The position numbers were made by a program, and so were the translations under genes. This document shows, one piece after another, positions 17,550 through 26,185 of a DNA stretch of 64,000 nucleotides. Each line of letters begins with the position of its first letter. Position 1 is the stretch's first letter. The notes below the pieces were generated by a model. The model was not told where the DNA came from. It saw only the letters and a program-made list of their open reading frames with translations, and searched no databases. The stretch is from JAGVSR01 sp031413815 (lineage in GTDB: Bacteria; Pseudomonadota; Alphaproteobacteria; Rhizobiales; Hyphomicrobiaceae). The DNA lies in the NCBI GenBank assembly GCA_031413815.1, contig JANOFU010000032.1, forward strand, positions 32,138-96,137, in the 5' to 3' direction.

Positions 17550-18257
17550 TCAACCTTTCAAAACACCTTCACGCTGCAACAACATCGTTGCGGCGGCCTG
17601 CTCGGCCAATCTCTTCGAAGCGCCCTCACCACGCGCGGGGCCTGTGCCGTTAATTCGAACTTCCGCCGTGAAGTGCGGCGCGTGATCGGGTCCTTTGCGC
17701 TCAACGACGACGTACTCCGGCAAGGCGAGCCCGCGCCCTTGCGCCCATTCCTGCAAAGCGGACTTGGGATCCGCCGAGACCCCGCGCGGCGGCTGTTGAT
17801 CATGCTCGCCCTTCCACAACCGCAGCACAACGGCTTTGGCCTTGTCGAAGCCGGCTTCGAGGTAGATGGCGCCCAAGATCGCCTCAACAGCATCGGCCAA
17901 AATAGTCTCTTTCGCGCGGCCGCCGCTGCTGGCTTCGGAGTCCGACAGAATGAGATGGGGGCCAAGATCGAGTTCACGGCCAATCTTGGCACACGTTTCG
18001 CCGCGCACGAGCCTGTTGAACCGCCGCGCCAACTCGCCTTCGGTGGCGTCGGGGAAGGTTTCACTCAGCATTCCGGCGATGGCGAGGCCAAGCACGCGAT
18101 CGCCGACGAATTCGAGCCGTTCGTTATCGCCCTTTTTTGCTTTTCCGCCGCGAACACTCGCGTGCGTCAAGGCACGCTCCAGGTTCAGCGGGCTTTTGAA
18201 TTTATAGCCCAGCCTGGTCTCAAGGTCTTTGTATTTTCGGGCCCGCAGAATGGGCAT
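17550..18257 (-). CDS. rnc: Ribonuclease III
   Basis: The 235-residue enzyme cleaves double-stranded RNA in rRNA processing. The RNase III signature NERLEFVGDRVLGL is at about residues 45-58, with the second acidic cluster DAVEAILGAIYLE near 120. The double-stranded RNA-binding domain covers about 160-230 (PKSALQEWAQGRGLALPEY). It lies between lepB and era with only a few bases on each side, the classical operon. Confidence 0.96.
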   Translation of the reverse strand: MPILRARKYKDLETRLGYKFKSPLNLERALTHASVRGGKAKKGDNERLEFVGDRVLGLAIAGMLSETFPDATEGELARRFNRLVRGETCAKIGRELDLGPHLILSDSEASSGGRAKETILADAVEAILGAIYLEAGFDKAKAVVLRLWKGEHDQQPPRGVSADPKSALQEWAQGRGLALPEYVVVERKGPDHAPHFTAEVRINGTGPARGEGASKRLAEQAAATMLLQREGVLKG

Positions 18258-18260
18258 GGG

Positions 18261-19031
18261 TTATCGCACGAGGTTGAAGAAGCGGCTCCAACGGATATCA
18301 AAGGGCCAATTCCAGGGCCGCGTCCACAACATCGCACCGGGTTCGTCAACGGGTGCGGAGAAAAAGATGATCTCGGCCCGCCCGACGAAGTTTTCGAACG
18401 GCACGTAGCCAACGCCCCACAGTGCGCGGCTGTCGGTCGAGTTGTCGCGATTGTCGCCCATCATGAAATAGTGCCCTTCCGGCACTTTGTAGGGCCCGAC
18501 GTTGTCGAACGGCCCATTCTTCTCGGCGTCGAGGACGGTGTATTTCACGCCGTTGGGCAACGTCTCTTCGAACGCAGGGATTTCCTGCGGGCCGCCATCA
18601 TCCTCGACAGTCGTAAACGTGCCGCTCGGCGTCTTGGGAATGGCCGTGCCGTTGATGAAGAGCTGCCCGCCCTTCATTTGAATTTCATCGCCCGGCAGTC
18701 CGATCACGCGCTTGATGTAGTCCGTAGCATTGTCGCGCGGGAGTTTGAATACGGCGACATCGCCGCGCTTGGGTTCGCCACTGAGTATGCGGCCAGAAAA
18801 AAGATCGAGCCCGAAAGGCAGCGAGTAACGGCTGTATCCGTACGACAGCTTTGACACAAACAAATAGTCGCCGATCAGCAGCGTTTCCTTCATCGACCCC
18901 GATGGAATGTTGAAGGGCTGATAAAAGAACACGCGCACGACCATCGCGATGGCCAGCGCTTGGACAACGATCACCGCCGTATCCCACCAGCCATACTCGT
19001 TGTGCGTCTTTGGCTTCGCGTTAGAGCTCAT
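18261..19031 (-). CDS. lepB: Signal peptidase I
   Basis: The 256-residue protein has an N-terminal membrane helix (about residues 16-33), the catalytic serine motif FNIPSGSMKETLL, the catalytic lysine motif YIKRVIGLPGDEI and box E MMGDNRDNSTDSR. It removes signal peptides from exported proteins at the inner membrane. The ATG at 19031 follows GGGAG by about 5 bases and is preferred over a TTG at 19043. It is co-transcribed with rnc (3-base gap). Confidence 0.95.
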   Translation of the reverse strand: MSSNAKPKTHNEYGWWDTAVIVVQALAIAMVVRVFFYQPFNIPSGSMKETLLIGDYLFVSKLSYGYSRYSLPFGLDLFSGRILSGEPKRGDVAVFKLPRDNATDYIKRVIGLPGDEIQMKGGQLFINGTAIPKTPSGTFTTVEDDGGPQEIPAFEETLPNGVKYTVLDAEKNGPFDNVGPYKVPEGHYFMMGDNRDNSTDSRALWGVGYVPFENFVGRAEIIFFSAPVDEPGAMLWTRPWNWPFDIRWSRFFNLVR

Positions 19032-19152
19032 GTCGTCTCCCAAACCGGCCCCGGGAATGCAGTTTCAGCGCACCCGGGTTAATGTCCGCCCGCTATACCG
19101 GTTTGCAGGCCCCCACGCAATTTGGCGGTCCGGTCTATTGGTCGCGCTCGTG

Positions 19153-19569
19153 CTATCCGCGACGGTCATTCTTCGTCTTGATACCGGATATGATTACCAC
19201 CGCCTCGGCAAGTGGGTAGTCGTCTGTCAGCGTCAAATCGATCTTGGCCTCGTAACCTTCCGGCACCATCCGGGCGAGTTGAGCCGCCGCACCCCCTGTC
19301 AGTTTCAGGGTTGGCCGGCCCGACGCCAGGTTGATGACGCCCATATCACGCCAAAAGACTCCCTGCCTGAGGCCCGTTCCCAGCGCTTTGGCGCACGCCT
19401 CCTTGGCCGCAAATCGCTTGGCGTAGGAGGCTGCCCGCTGATTGCGCCGATCGGATTTTTCGCGCTCCGTTCTAGTAAAGATCCGGTCGATGAAGCGGTC
19501 GCCAAAGCGGTCTAGCGTCGCCTCAATGCGGCGGATGTCGATCAGATCATTGCCGATGCCGAGGATCAT
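19153..19569 (-). CDS. acpS: Holo-[acyl-carrier-protein] synthase
   Basis: The 138-residue enzyme transfers phosphopantetheine from CoA to acyl carrier protein. Signature motifs are MILGIGNDLIDIRRIE and YAKRFAAKEACAKALGTG, containing the metal-binding Asp and Glu. Its ATG overlaps the pdxJ stop (ATGA), so it is translated with pdxJ, the usual arrangement. Confidence 0.95.
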   Translation of the reverse strand: MILGIGNDLIDIRRIEATLDRFGDRFIDRIFTRTEREKSDRRNQRAASYAKRFAAKEACAKALGTGLRQGVFWRDMGVINLASGRPTLKLTGGAAAQLARMVPEGYEAKIDLTLTDDYPLAEAVVIISGIKTKNDRRG

Positions 19570-20384
19570 GAGGGCGACCGCCCGCCTTTTGGCGGCGGGG
19601 TCCCGCGGGCGGCATCCATCAACGCCCGCATGTGGCGGATGGCAGAATGCATGCCACCGAAAATTGCTTCCCCGATCAGAAAATGCCCGATGTTGAGTTC
19701 AACGATCTGCGGCATGCGCGCGACCGCCGCGACGGTGTTGTAGGTCAGTCCGTGGCCCGCATGGACTTCGAGACCGGCTTGGGCGGCATGAACTGCCGCG
19801 CTGCGAAGCCGCTCGATTTGGGCCGCGACACCCTTCGCGTTGTCCTCCAAGGCGAGATCGCAATACGCGCCCGTGTGGAGTTCGACGATGTCGGCGCCCG
19901 CCTTAGCGGACGCATCGATGGCCTTCTTGTCCGGTTCAATGAACAACGACACGCGAATACCGGCGTCTTGCAGCGATGTCACGATGCGCTTGAGCCCGTC
20001 ACCGCCGCGAATGACGTCGAGCCCACCTTCCGTTGTGCGCTCTTCGCGCCGCTCAGGGACGAGGCAGCAGGCGTTGGGCACGTGACGCAACGCAATCGCC
20101 AGCATCTCTTTGGTGGCCGCCATCTCCAGATTGAGTGGCCGGGTTAGCTCGCTCTTGAGGCGGGCAATATCCAAATCCGAAATATGCCGGCGGTCTTCGC
20201 GCAAATGCGCGGTGATGCCGTCGGCGCCTGCCTCAACGGCCAGATGCGCGGCGCGCAAGGGATCAGGATGGCGCACGCCGCGCGCATTGCGGATCGTGGC
20301 CACGTGATCGATGTTGATGCCGAGCCGCAAATCTGCGGCCGGGGGCCGTTCGACGGTTGATTTGTTTGCAGAACTTTTTGCCAT
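19566..20384 (-). CDS. pdxJ: Pyridoxine 5'-phosphate synthase
   Basis: PdxJ condenses 1-deoxy-xylulose 5-phosphate with 3-amino-2-oxopropyl phosphate to pyridoxine 5'-phosphate. The TIM-barrel motifs LGINIDHVATIRNARG, GADGITAHLREDRRHI, NLEMAATKEML and ELHTGAYCD are all present. Start is uncertain: ATG at 20384 (272 residues) or ATG at 20408; the open frame to 20519 overlaps the rel gene and is too long. The substrate shares the DXS product made by dxs at 43628. Confidence 0.95.
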   Translation of the reverse strand: MAKSSANKSTVERPPAADLRLGINIDHVATIRNARGVRHPDPLRAAHLAVEAGADGITAHLREDRRHISDLDIARLKSELTRPLNLEMAATKEMLAIALRHVPNACCLVPERREERTTEGGLDVIRGGDGLKRIVTSLQDAGIRVSLFIEPDKKAIDASAKAGADIVELHTGAYCDLALEDNAKGVAAQIERLRSAAVHAAQAGLEVHAGHGLTYNTVAAVARMPQIVELNIGHFLIGEAIFGGMHSAIRHMRALMDAARGTPPPKGGRSPS

Positions 20385-20427
20385 AGGCGCGGACCCATTC
20401 CTTCTCATCACCGTGCACGGTCGCCGG

Positions 20428-22665
20428 TCAATCCAGCACGCGCTCGACTTTGCTGACGACGGCCTTGGATTTGAGTCCGGCGATAATGCTGTTGAGATGC
20501 GCCAGATCCCAGACTTCAAGACCGATCCGCAGCTCGGTGAAATCCGAAGCGCGGCGGATCATCTGCAGATTGTCGATGTTGCCGCCGGACTGGCCGATAA
20601 CTTCAGCAATTTGCGCCAGCGTGCCCGGCTGATTGGGTGCCGTGACGCTGATCCGTGCCGGAAACCGTTCCGGGTGCTCAGGATCGATATCCCACGTCAT
20701 GTCGATCCAGCGCTGATGCTCATAAGCTTGGAGTTTCAGCGAATGGATCTGGAAAATCCGGATGCCCGCTCCCGGCTCTAAAACACCCACAATCCGGTCG
20801 CCCGGAACCGCGCCGCTATCTTCGAAGATCACCGGAACATCGCCCTTGTGGCCACGAATAGAGATGCCAGATGTTTGCCGGATGCTGCCGCCATTGACTT
20901 GCTCGGAGGCCGCGGCGGCCGCCTTCAATTTGAGACCGGCGATCTTGGTCAACCCCAGCCAGCCTCTCTTCGATGGCTCGGACGTACCGGGTGCCGCCTC
21001 AATTGAGGCCGCCACATCAGGCGCCACAGCCTTCAACACGTCCTGGGCGGGCAGCTCACTCCGCGCCACCGCCGCCAAGACTTCATCGAGCGACTTCTGC
21101 TGCTGGAACTTGGACAGAACGCGCTTCAGGTTGTCGTCCGAATAGGCCACGCCCGCGGCCTCAAACGCTGCGGTGACCAGGCGGCGTCCGAGTTCGACAT
21201 ACTGGCGGCGCATGGCATCGCGGGCGGCCCGCCGGATCGAGCTTTGGGCGCGGCCCGTTACGCATAGATTTTCCCATGCAGCGGGCGGTGTATGGCCTTT
21301 GGCCGTCCGGATTTCGACTTCATCGCCATTGCGCAAGCGCGTATCGAGAGGCACATGGCGGCCGTTGACATAGGCACCGACCGTCGAATTGCCCACGTCA
21401 GTGTGGACTGCATAGGCGAAGTCGAGCGGTGTGGCGCCCCGGGGCAGAGCGATCAAGCGTCCCTTTGGCGAAAAACAGAACACCTGATCCTGGAACAGCT
21501 CAAGCTTGGTGTGCTCCAGAAACTCTTCGGGGTTGGAGCCTTCGAGCAAGGTTTCGACCAACCGCCGCAACCAGACGTACGGCCCGCTTTCTTTGTCGTA
21601 GTGGGCGCTGGCTTCTTTGCTGTTGACCACCAGCCCGTCTTTGTAGAGCGCATGGGCGGCGACACCGTATTCGGCAATTTCGTGCATCATGCGGGTGCGG
21701 ATCTGCAGTTCGACGCGCTGATGACGCGGACCAACGATGGTCGTGTGGATCGACTGATAGTTGTTTTGCTTGGGCGTCGAGACGTAGTCCTTGAAGCGGC
21801 CCGGAACCGTGCGCCACGACGTATGCGTCACGCCCAGAACGCGATAACAATCGTCGATCGTCGGCACGATCAATCGAAAGGCATAGATATCTGACAGCTG
21901 CTCCAAGCTGATCTGCTTGTTCGACATCTTGCGCCAAATTGAATAGGGCTTCTTTTCGCGGCCATGCACTTCTGCCTTGATGCCGACTTCAGCCATTTTG
22001 CTGGACAGCGCCTTTTCGATTTCCTCGACTAGCCCCTCGGTTTTGCCTCGCAATTCGGTCAGCTTTTCGGTGACTGTCGTGTAGGCCGCCGGATGCAGCC
22101 AGCGGAACGCGTGGTCTTCGAGTTCATCGCGGATCGCCTGCATCCCCATGCGGCCGGCCAGCGGAGCGTAGATATCGAGCGTCTCTTCGGAATTGCGCCG
22201 CCGGCTTTCGGGGTTCATGTGCTCGAGCGTGCGCATGTTGTGCAGCCGGTCGGCCAGCTTTACGAGCAGTACGCGGATGTCGGTCGATATGGCAATCAGG
22301 AGCTTGCGGAAGTTCTCTGCCTGCTCGGCCTGCTTGGAGACGAGATCGAGCCGCTTGATCTTGGTCAACCCATCGACCAGCGCGCCAATCTCTGGTCCGA
22401 ACATCTGGTCGATTTCGGCGCGTGTCGCGTCGGTGTCTTCGATAACATCGTGGAGCAGCGCGGTGGCCACCGTCGCGTCGTCGAGCCGCAAATCGGTGAG
22501 GATCGCCGCCACTTCCAATGGGTGTGAGAAGTATGGGTCGCCGGATGCACGCTTCTGGTTGCCGTGCGCCTTCATGGCGTACACGTACGCGCGATTGAGC
22601 AGCGCCTCGTCTGCGTCAGGATCGTATTTTTGAACCCGCTCAACGAGTTCGTATTGCCGCATCAT
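20428..22665 (-). CDS. rel: Bifunctional (p)ppGpp synthetase/hydrolase (RelA/SpoT family)
   Basis: The 745-residue protein makes and degrades the stringent-response alarmone. Domains in order are the HD hydrolase (about residues 30-180, with the metal motif LLHDVIEDTDA), the synthetase (about 240-350, with YQSIHTTIVGP), TGS (about 390-450, with LPRGATPLDFAYAVHTDVG), a helical region, and the C-terminal ACT domain (about 665-740). The intact HD motif indicates hydrolase activity, as in the single Rsh enzymes of alphaproteobacteria. The start with MMRQYELVERV is used, as the extra 14 residues upstream do not look like the family. Confidence 0.95.
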   Translation of the reverse strand: MMRQYELVERVQKYDPDADEALLNRAYVYAMKAHGNQKRASGDPYFSHPLEVAAILTDLRLDDATVATALLHDVIEDTDATRAEIDQMFGPEIGALVDGLTKIKRLDLVSKQAEQAENFRKLLIAISTDIRVLLVKLADRLHNMRTLEHMNPESRRRNSEETLDIYAPLAGRMGMQAIRDELEDHAFRWLHPAAYTTVTEKLTELRGKTEGLVEEIEKALSSKMAEVGIKAEVHGREKKPYSIWRKMSNKQISLEQLSDIYAFRLIVPTIDDCYRVLGVTHTSWRTVPGRFKDYVSTPKQNNYQSIHTTIVGPRHQRVELQIRTRMMHEIAEYGVAAHALYKDGLVVNSKEASAHYDKESGPYVWLRRLVETLLEGSNPEEFLEHTKLELFQDQVFCFSPKGRLIALPRGATPLDFAYAVHTDVGNSTVGAYVNGRHVPLDTRLRNGDEVEIRTAKGHTPPAAWENLCVTGRAQSSIRRAARDAMRRQYVELGRRLVTAAFEAAGVAYSDDNLKRVLSKFQQQKSLDEVLAAVARSELPAQDVLKAVAPDVAASIEAAPGTSEPSKRGWLGLTKIAGLKLKAAAAASEQVNGGSIRQTSGISIRGHKGDVPVIFEDSGAVPGDRIVGVLEPGAGIRIFQIHSLKLQAYEHQRWIDMTWDIDPEHPERFPARISVTAPNQPGTLAQIAEVIGQSGGNIDNLQMIRRASDFTELRIGLEVWDLAHLNSIIAGLKSKAVVSKVERVLD

Positions 22666-22776
22666 GGCCGATAAGGGTCCTCGAGGCACGCGCCCCGCAG
22701 AAACCATAGTACGCCCGCCCTCGCGCCACGAGCCTCAACCACACACGTGGTTGCGGCAATTGGCCAGGAGCCGTTT

Positions 22777-23211
22777 TTAACGGCCTCGTTCCCGCGGGTT
22801 GCTGGGCCCGGAAGTCCCCGCCGAAGACGGTTCCGATGGCGTCATGCTCTCGAGACCCCGGAGAAGCTGCTCTTCTGTCAGGACATCGACCTGCGTATCG
22901 CTCGATTGATCATCGCGGCCCAAGATCGGCGAGCGGCGCTCGACGGCCAGCACGGGTGCTGCCCCTGCTTCCGGCTCGTCGACCTCGACGTTCTTCTGGA
23001 TCGAATGAATGAGGCTCTCGCGCATGTCATCCGCCGGGATCGACCGGTCAGCGATCTCGCGCAGCGCGATGACAGGATTTTTGTCGTTATCGGGGTCGAT
23101 GGAGATCGCACTGCCGTTGGTAATCGCGCGGGCGCGATGGGCTGCGAGCAACACAAGCTCGAAACGGTTGGGGACCTTATCGACACAATCTTCGACGGTG
23201 ACGCGAGCCAT
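22777..23211 (-). CDS. rpoZ: RNA polymerase omega subunit
   Basis: The 144-residue protein begins MARVTVEDCVDKVPNRFELV and continues with LLAAHRARAI and ALREIADRSI, the omega subunit signature. Omega assists beta' assembly and forms part of a ppGpp site in some bacteria; it sits just upstream of rel on the same strand. The acidic C-terminal tail is longer than in Escherichia coli, as usual for alphaproteobacteria. The ATG at 23211 follows GAGGG. Confidence 0.95.
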   Translation of the reverse strand: MARVTVEDCVDKVPNRFELVLLAAHRARAITNGSAISIDPDNDKNPVIALREIADRSIPADDMRESLIHSIQKNVEVDEPEAGAAPVLAVERRSPILGRDDQSSDTQVDVLTEEQLLRGLESMTPSEPSSAGTSGPSNPRERGR

Positions 23212-23644
23212 TCGTTCGTTGCCCTCTAGTTTTGGGTGAGTTATAAGCCAGCACAAATTGCCGCTTCGGGGTACGCCCGGCGGTGGTCGACCAATATCTC
23301 TCACAAACAACGGCGGAGATCAAGTTGATCTGTGATATCAACGCAAAGCGCCCCAAATATCAAAGATTCATGACAGCGGTGACATCCACGGCTAGGCCCA
23401 CTACGTAAATCCTAGGAGAAACAGCTGAAATTGGTCTTATTTCGGATTGTTCCTCTCGGGAATAACTATTCCGCGCCGCCCGTTACTTGTTGGGCGCGGC
23501 CAAAATCTGTTCAAGTCGCCGGCGACTGGGATATTGGCCGGACACTTAACGGTTCGAGGCACCAGTTCCCAACTACGGTTTGACTTTGTCACGCCAATCG
23601 AACCACCAGCCGCCAGGCAGACACGTCACCACATTGAGGTTGCT
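23212..23644. promoter_or_regulatory. Divergent control region between rpoZ and the NYN gene
   Basis: These 433 bases contain no supported gene. An open frame continues upstream of the NYN gene to 23447 but lacks family similarity. A perfect dyad GATCAA-G-TTGATC lies at 23318-23330 and overlaps TTGAT-N7-ATCAA (23325-23341), spaced too widely for an FNR box. Promoters for both flanking genes are expected here. Confidence 0.45.
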
Positions 23645-24289
23645 ATGCATTTTTATCAGTCCGAGCGCGTCGCCCTGTTTATTGATGGCGCAAACTTATA
23701 CGCGACGTCGAAAGCGCTTGGCTTCGACATCGACTACAAGCGCCTGCTGACCCATTTCCGGCAGAAGTCGCAGCTCGTGCGCGCGCTGTATTACACGGCC
23801 CTGGCGGAGGATCAGGAGTATTCCTCGATCCGCCCGTTGATCGATTGGTTGGACTACAACGGTTACACCATGGTGACAAAGCCCACCAAAGAGTTCACCG
23901 ACGCCACTGGCCGGCGCAAAATCAAGGGCAACATGGACATCGAACTGGCCGTCGATGCCATGCGGTTGTCGGACAGTCTTGATCATATCGTCCTGTTTTC
24001 GGGCGATGGGGATTTCCGCTCGCTCGTTGGCGCCCTGCAGCAGAAGGGCAAACGCGTCAGCGTCGTCTCGACATTGCAAACGCAGCCGCCCATGGTGGCT
24101 GACGAGCTGCGCCGCCAAGCCGATCAGTTCATTGATCTTGCTGATTTGGAGAATGTTGTCGGCCGCGACCCAGGTGCCCGCGTTGTGCGAGAACCGCGGC
24201 CGTTCACGGCGGCTGCGCGAGGCGGGTCGTTCACACCGCGTGACCAATCGAGCTTCCAGGACAACGACGATTTGTCCGAAGAAGTCTAA
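23645..24289 (+). CDS. NYN-domain (LabA-like) RNase family protein
   Basis: The 214-residue protein has an NYN domain with the acidic active-site pattern: VALFIDGANLY at the N-terminus, KGNMDIELAVDAMRL in the middle and HIVLFSGDGDFRSLV further on. This matches the LabA/DUF88 family of PIN-like nucleases. The disordered C-terminal 40 residues are Arg/Ser rich. The ATG at 23645 sits 5 bases after GAGG; the extended frame to 23447 is not family-like. The role is probably RNA turnover; no specific target is known. Confidence 0.85.
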   Translation: MHFYQSERVALFIDGANLYATSKALGFDIDYKRLLTHFRQKSQLVRALYYTALAEDQEYSSIRPLIDWLDYNGYTMVTKPTKEFTDATGRRKIKGNMDIELAVDAMRLSDSLDHIVLFSGDGDFRSLVGALQQKGKRVSVVSTLQTQPPMVADELRRQADQFIDLADLENVVGRDPGARVVREPRPFTAAARGGSFTPRDQSSFQDNDDLSEEV

Positions 24290-24332
24290 GTTTTCAAAGA
24301 CAAGGTCCGGGCGCGTGGCGTAGACAACCGCT

Positions 24333-25007
24333 ATGCGCTGTTCTGTTTCAAGCCCCACTGCCTTCAACACGACCTTGCCTCCCGAAGCGCCGCGGGATTG
24401 CAGCTTGTGTCCTCGTCTCACAGCGTTCCGGCAAACGCACAAGCTTGCGCAACCCTCCTGGTTCAACGGCCCCGTGCCGTCGTTCGGCGAAGGCAGCGCT
24501 CGCCTACTTATTGTTGGCCTTGCGCCCGGCCTTCACGGTGCCAATCGCACGGGCCGGCCGTTCACGGGAGATTATGCTGGTGATCTCCTCTACGCGACGC
24601 TGCTTGAGTTTGGCTTCGCCATGGGCCGGTATGGCGCGGACCCTAGCGATGGCCTCGAACTCGCGGACTGCATGATCACCAATGCCGTTCGATGTGTTCC
24701 GCCGGAGAACAAGCCAACGGCGGCGGAAATTGCGACGTGCCGCCCGTACTTCGCCAGCCGTCTTGCCGCGCTGCCAAACTTGCGCGTGATCGTCGCCCTG
24801 GGCCGCATCGCGCACGACCAGACACTCTCGACCCTCGACCTGCGCAAGTCAGACTTCGCATTCGGGCATGGCGCACGCCACGATGTGCGACCCGGCCTCA
24901 CGATGTTCGATAGCTTCCATTGCTCCCGCTACAATACCAGCACCCGGCGGCTGACGGTTGCCATGTTCCGCTCCGTGTTTGCCGCCGTCCGCGAGACGCT
25001 GCGCTAG
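24333..25007 (+). CDS. Uracil-DNA glycosylase, family 5 (UDGb-like)
   Basis: The 224-residue protein shows the iron-sulfur cluster start (CSLCPRL), the motif GLAPGLHGANRTGRPFTGDY, the conserved ITNAVRCVPPENKP block and the C-terminal FDSFHCSRYNTSTRRLT motif of family 5 uracil-DNA glycosylases. These enzymes remove uracil and other deaminated bases from DNA. The motif A contains Ala-Pro-Gly in place of the catalytic Asp/Asn of families 1 and 4, as in other UDGb enzymes. Confidence 0.88.
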   Translation: MRCSVSSPTAFNTTLPPEAPRDCSLCPRLTAFRQTHKLAQPSWFNGPVPSFGEGSARLLIVGLAPGLHGANRTGRPFTGDYAGDLLYATLLEFGFAMGRYGADPSDGLELADCMITNAVRCVPPENKPTAAEIATCRPYFASRLAALPNLRVIVALGRIAHDQTLSTLDLRKSDFAFGHGARHDVRPGLTMFDSFHCSRYNTSTRRLTVAMFRSVFAAVRETLR

Positions 25008-25085
25008 TGCCCGGCGTTAGAGCCGCTGGCCGTAACGATTTTCGGTGATAGAGTGAGCCACCTCAGATTGACGATAGGGCGCGCC

Positions 25086-25523
25086 ATGCGCAAGACGATT
25101 GAACGCGAGACACCGAACGGATTGGCGATTGCACCTGAAAAGGTCGCACACGTCATCATCAAGGCGCGCGAGCTCGGCGCCAAGGTCGGCGCGTGGAACG
25201 ACACCACCGAAGAAGGTGACGCCAACGAAGACCCCGCCGCGATACTGGAAGATTTCGCCAACGATCCCACCCGGGAGGAATTCGAAGGCTTCGTCGATGC
25301 CTTGAACGACGACGAGCAGGCCAACCTGGTGGCGCTGGCTTGGATCGGCCGGGGCACCTATGACGTCGAAGAACTCGAGGAAGCGGTTGAAACCGCGCGC
25401 ACCGAACACGCCAACGAAACTGCGCGCTATCTCCTCGGCATGTCCCTGCTGCCCGATTATCTCGAAGAGGGTTTGGAGAAACTCGGCTATTCCGTTCAGG
25501 ACGTTGAAAACGATGTGATGTAA
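25086..25523 (+). CDS. DUF3775-family protein
   Basis: The 145-residue acidic protein matches the DUF3775 pattern of alphaproteobacteria: LAIAPEKVAHVIIKARELGAK near the start, a central LEDFANDPTREEFEGFVDAL and EQANLVALAWIGRGTYDVEE, and a C-terminal TARYLLGMSLLPDYLEEGL. Function is unknown; the small helical fold may bind another protein. The ATG at 25086 is preferred over a GTG at 25053. Confidence 0.75.
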   Translation: MRKTIERETPNGLAIAPEKVAHVIIKARELGAKVGAWNDTTEEGDANEDPAAILEDFANDPTREEFEGFVDALNDDEQANLVALAWIGRGTYDVEELEEAVETARTEHANETARYLLGMSLLPDYLEEGLEKLGYSVQDVENDVM

Positions 25524-25524
25524 T

Positions 25525-25643
25525 CCCTCTCCCCATTCGCATTTCGAATGGGGAGAGGGTTGGGGTGAGGGGCAGCCCTTATCGCCGGAGCTTTTCGCTG
25601 CCCCTCACCCTAGCCCTCTCCCCGTGAAGAACGGGGAGAGGGG
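25525..25643. repeat. Compound palindromic repeat between convergent genes
   Basis: Three stem-forming units lie side by side: CCCTCTCCCCATTCG with CGAATGGGGAGAGGG (25525-25559), GGTGAGGGGCAGC with GCTGCCCCTCACC (25564-25609), and CCCTCTCCCCGT with ACGGGGAGAGGG (25614-25642). The outer units are near copies of each other. Such GC-rich palindromes occur as dispersed intergenic repeats in this group. It can terminate transcription from both sides and also encodes the last residues of the peroxiredoxin-like gene. Confidence 0.75.
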
Positions 25644-26182
25644 ATATTGGAACGCACCAGCGCCAGCACTTCGGCGGCATGCAGATCTGGCGGATGGACG
25701 GGATAAAACACAATCTCAAGGCGCCCGGCGCGGACAACCAGCGTCAACCGCTTCAGATAAGTCACCCCGCCCGTGTGAAACGATGGCAGGGCGAGAGCTT
25801 GCGCGAACGTCATTGCTTCATCGCTCAGAAGTTCGAACGGCAATTTCAATCGCAGGGCGAACTCGCGCTGATGGGCGCTGTCCTGCGCGCTCAGGCCAAA
25901 CACTGACGCGCCCTGGGCCACGAATTTCGCATGGAGATCGCGAAATCCTTCAGCCTCCGGCGTCGAGCCGTGCGCGCCCGGAATGTCATCCCAGCCCGGC
26001 GGATTGAGTAATCCCGGCCGTCCGGTCCAAGGGTAGATGAAAACAACGGTAAGGCCCGGCAATGCTGCCAAGTTGACAGCCTCGCTTCCTGTTGCCGCGA
26101 GCGAAGTATCAGGCAAAGCCAAACCGGCTACGAGATGCGCCGCGGCCCCGTCATCAACCGGCGCGGGAAAGGGCCAGTTCAT
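25610..26182 (-). CDS. Peroxiredoxin-fold protein lacking cysteine
   Basis: The 190-residue protein follows the AhpC/TSA-type redoxin fold closely: TVVFIYPWTGRPG, then WDDIPGAHG, then VFGLSAQDSAHQREFALRLK and LPFELLSDE, ending with VFYPVHPPDLHAAEVLAL. In related proteins the helix start reads G-C-T-P-Q-x-C; here it is G-S-T-P-E-A-E, and the codon for the peroxidatic position is TCG (Ser). The whole protein contains no cysteine. It therefore cannot act as a thiol peroxidase. The last residues (PSPRSSRGEG) are read from a palindromic repeat. Confidence 0.8.
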   Translation of the reverse strand: MNWPFPAPVDDGAAAHLVAGLALPDTSLAATGSEAVNLAALPGLTVVFIYPWTGRPGLLNPPGWDDIPGAHGSTPEAEGFRDLHAKFVAQGASVFGLSAQDSAHQREFALRLKLPFELLSDEAMTFAQALALPSFHTGGVTYLKRLTLVVRAGRLEIVFYPVHPPDLHAAEVLALVRSNIPSPRSSRGEG

Positions 26183-26185
26183 CCC

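Noticed and set aside
17100..18854. Long plus-strand open frame of 584 codons
   Set aside because: It is antisense to era, rnc and lepB, which have unmistakable motifs; the frame has no family features and results from high GC.
23325..23341. TTGAT-N7-ATCAA as an FNR box
   Set aside because: FNR/FixK boxes need a 4-base spacer; this one has 7.
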